A stretch of 14,695 nucleotides of DNA from an uncultured Steroidobacter sp. (lineage in GTDB: Bacteria; Pseudomonadota; Gammaproteobacteria; Steroidobacterales; Steroidobacteraceae): assembly GCA_946478975.1 (NCBI GenBank), contig CAMLEO010000177.1, forward strand, positions 1 to 14,695. The letters are read 5' to 3'. Below are positions 14,225 through 14,695 of this stretch, one piece after another. Position numbers and translations under genes: made by a program. Under the pieces are notes generated by a model that had not been told where the DNA came from, ran no database searches, and worked only from the letters and a program-made list of their open reading frames with translations. How positions within the stretch are numbered: the first letter of the stretch is position 1; each line of letters begins with the position of its first letter.

Positions 14225-14506
14225 ATGCGCGATCACGAGCGCTACGACGACGATCTGGACCTGGATGAGTATGAAAGTGGACCACGCAGCCGCTCGGCGC
14301 TGGGCACCGCCGTCGAATCGGTGTTGTTGCTGGGGGCGCTAGCGTTAATCGCGACGCCGGCGATCAAAGGGATCGCGCGCCGTTACCGCGTCCGCAACCC
14401 CGCCGCCGCTTGCGAGCCGGGTGTGGATAAATCGCTCAAGGACACCTATCCCGCCAGCGATCCGCCGGCGCAGCGGTACGTGGACATTCCTATCAACCGG
14501 CGGTGA
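14225..14506 (+). CDS. Small single-pass membrane protein of unknown function
   Basis: A 93-residue protein. The N-terminal third is highly charged (DHERYDDDLDLDEYE). One transmembrane helix follows (about 31-50, VLLLGALALIATPAIKGI), then a basic stretch (ARRYRVR) and a C-terminal segment with SLKDTYPASDPPA. From memory the D-T-[YF]-PASDPP motif recurs at the C-terminus of many small proteobacterial proteins, but I know no function. By the positive-inside rule the C-terminal side should face the cytoplasm. GGAG at 14214-14217 supports the ATG at 14225. It converges on proB with only 11 bp between stops. Confidence 0.75.
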   Translation: MRDHERYDDDLDLDEYESGPRSRSALGTAVESVLLLGALALIATPAIKGIARRYRVRNPAAACEPGVDKSLKDTYPASDPPAQRYVDIPINRR

Positions 14507-14517
14507 TGCTGTAAACG

Positions 14518-14695
14518 CTACCCGGTCAGTACCAGGTCGTCGCGGTGGATGATTTCCGCGCGACCGTGAAATCCCAACAGCGCGTCGATCTCGGTCGACT
14601 TGCGGCCGCGCAGGCGTTCAGCGTCGCCGCTCGAATACGCCACCAGGCCGCGCGCGATCTCTTTACCTTCGGCGTCGCGCACGATCAGCGCGTCG
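14518..14695 (-). CDS. proB: Glutamate 5-kinase ProB (C-terminal end, runs in from outside the window)
   Basis: I translated this edge by eye. The last 59 codons read DALIVRDAEGKEIARGLVAY, then SSGDAERLRGRKSTEIDALL, then GFHGRAEIIHRDDLVLTG and stop TAG (14518-14520). This is the end of the PUA domain of ProB: the ARGLV-YSS, GRKS-EI-A-LG and E-IHRD-LVL patterns are diagnostic. ProB phosphorylates glutamate, giving the substrate of ProA. It is on the same strand as proA, but five other genes and the DUF924 gene lie between them, several on the opposite strand, so the two cannot share a simple transcript. Confidence 0.9.
   Translation of the reverse strand, partial: DALIVRDAEGKEIARGLVAYSSGDAERLRGRKSTEIDALLGFHGRAEIIHRDDLVLTG

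Overview
This window is GC-rich bacterial chromosome, most plausibly from a gammaproteobacterium of the Xanthomonadales/Nevskiales/Steroidobacter type. That placement is an inference from gene style and codon use; there is no rRNA or other marker to prove it. It holds 14 genes, the two at the edges partial. There are no tRNA or rRNA genes, no CRISPR array, no transposase and no phage genes.

Left part (1-5715) is a molybdenum-cofactor (Moco) region. The start of a molybdate ABC-transporter permease (modB) leaves the window on the minus strand. Divergent from it are two tandem paralogous small exported proteins of unknown function (436-828 and 1071-1421). After a leader rich in hairpins comes a tightly packed plus-strand operon: moeA, moaA, moaC, a mobA-moaD fusion, and moaE. 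Gaps are 2-3 nt or the genes overlap. Together these proteins cover cyclic pyranopterin formation (MoaA, MoaC), dithiolene sulfur insertion (MoaD, MoaE), molybdenum insertion (MoeA) and nucleotide attachment (MobA). No moeB (MoaD activation) or mogA/moaB (adenylylation) is present here. A strong hairpin next to the moaE stop codon separates this operon from the convergent genes to the right.

Middle part (5756-9147, minus strand) reads DUF924 protein -> proA (proline biosynthesis) -> an exported coiled-coil protein with a C-terminal OmpA peptidoglycan-binding domain. Spacings are 34 and 49 bp, so these may share a transcript.

Right part (9245-14506) is a mixed-strand block. It contains a lipoprotein alpha/beta hydrolase and an exported DUF1961 protein (plus), an acyl-CoA-synthetase-like AMP ligase (minus), a divergent short-chain dehydrogenase (plus) and a small single-pass membrane protein (plus). 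At the far right edge the 3' end of proB appears on the minus strand. proB and proA, usually adjacent, are therefore separated by about 6 kb, as though this block had been inserted between them.

The points most worth a second look are the MobA-MoaD fusion, the moeA start codon buried in a long hairpin with no visible ribosome-binding site, the tandem exported paralogs, the alternating-His tail of MoaE, the split proB/proA pair, and two intergenic palindromes sharing a core.
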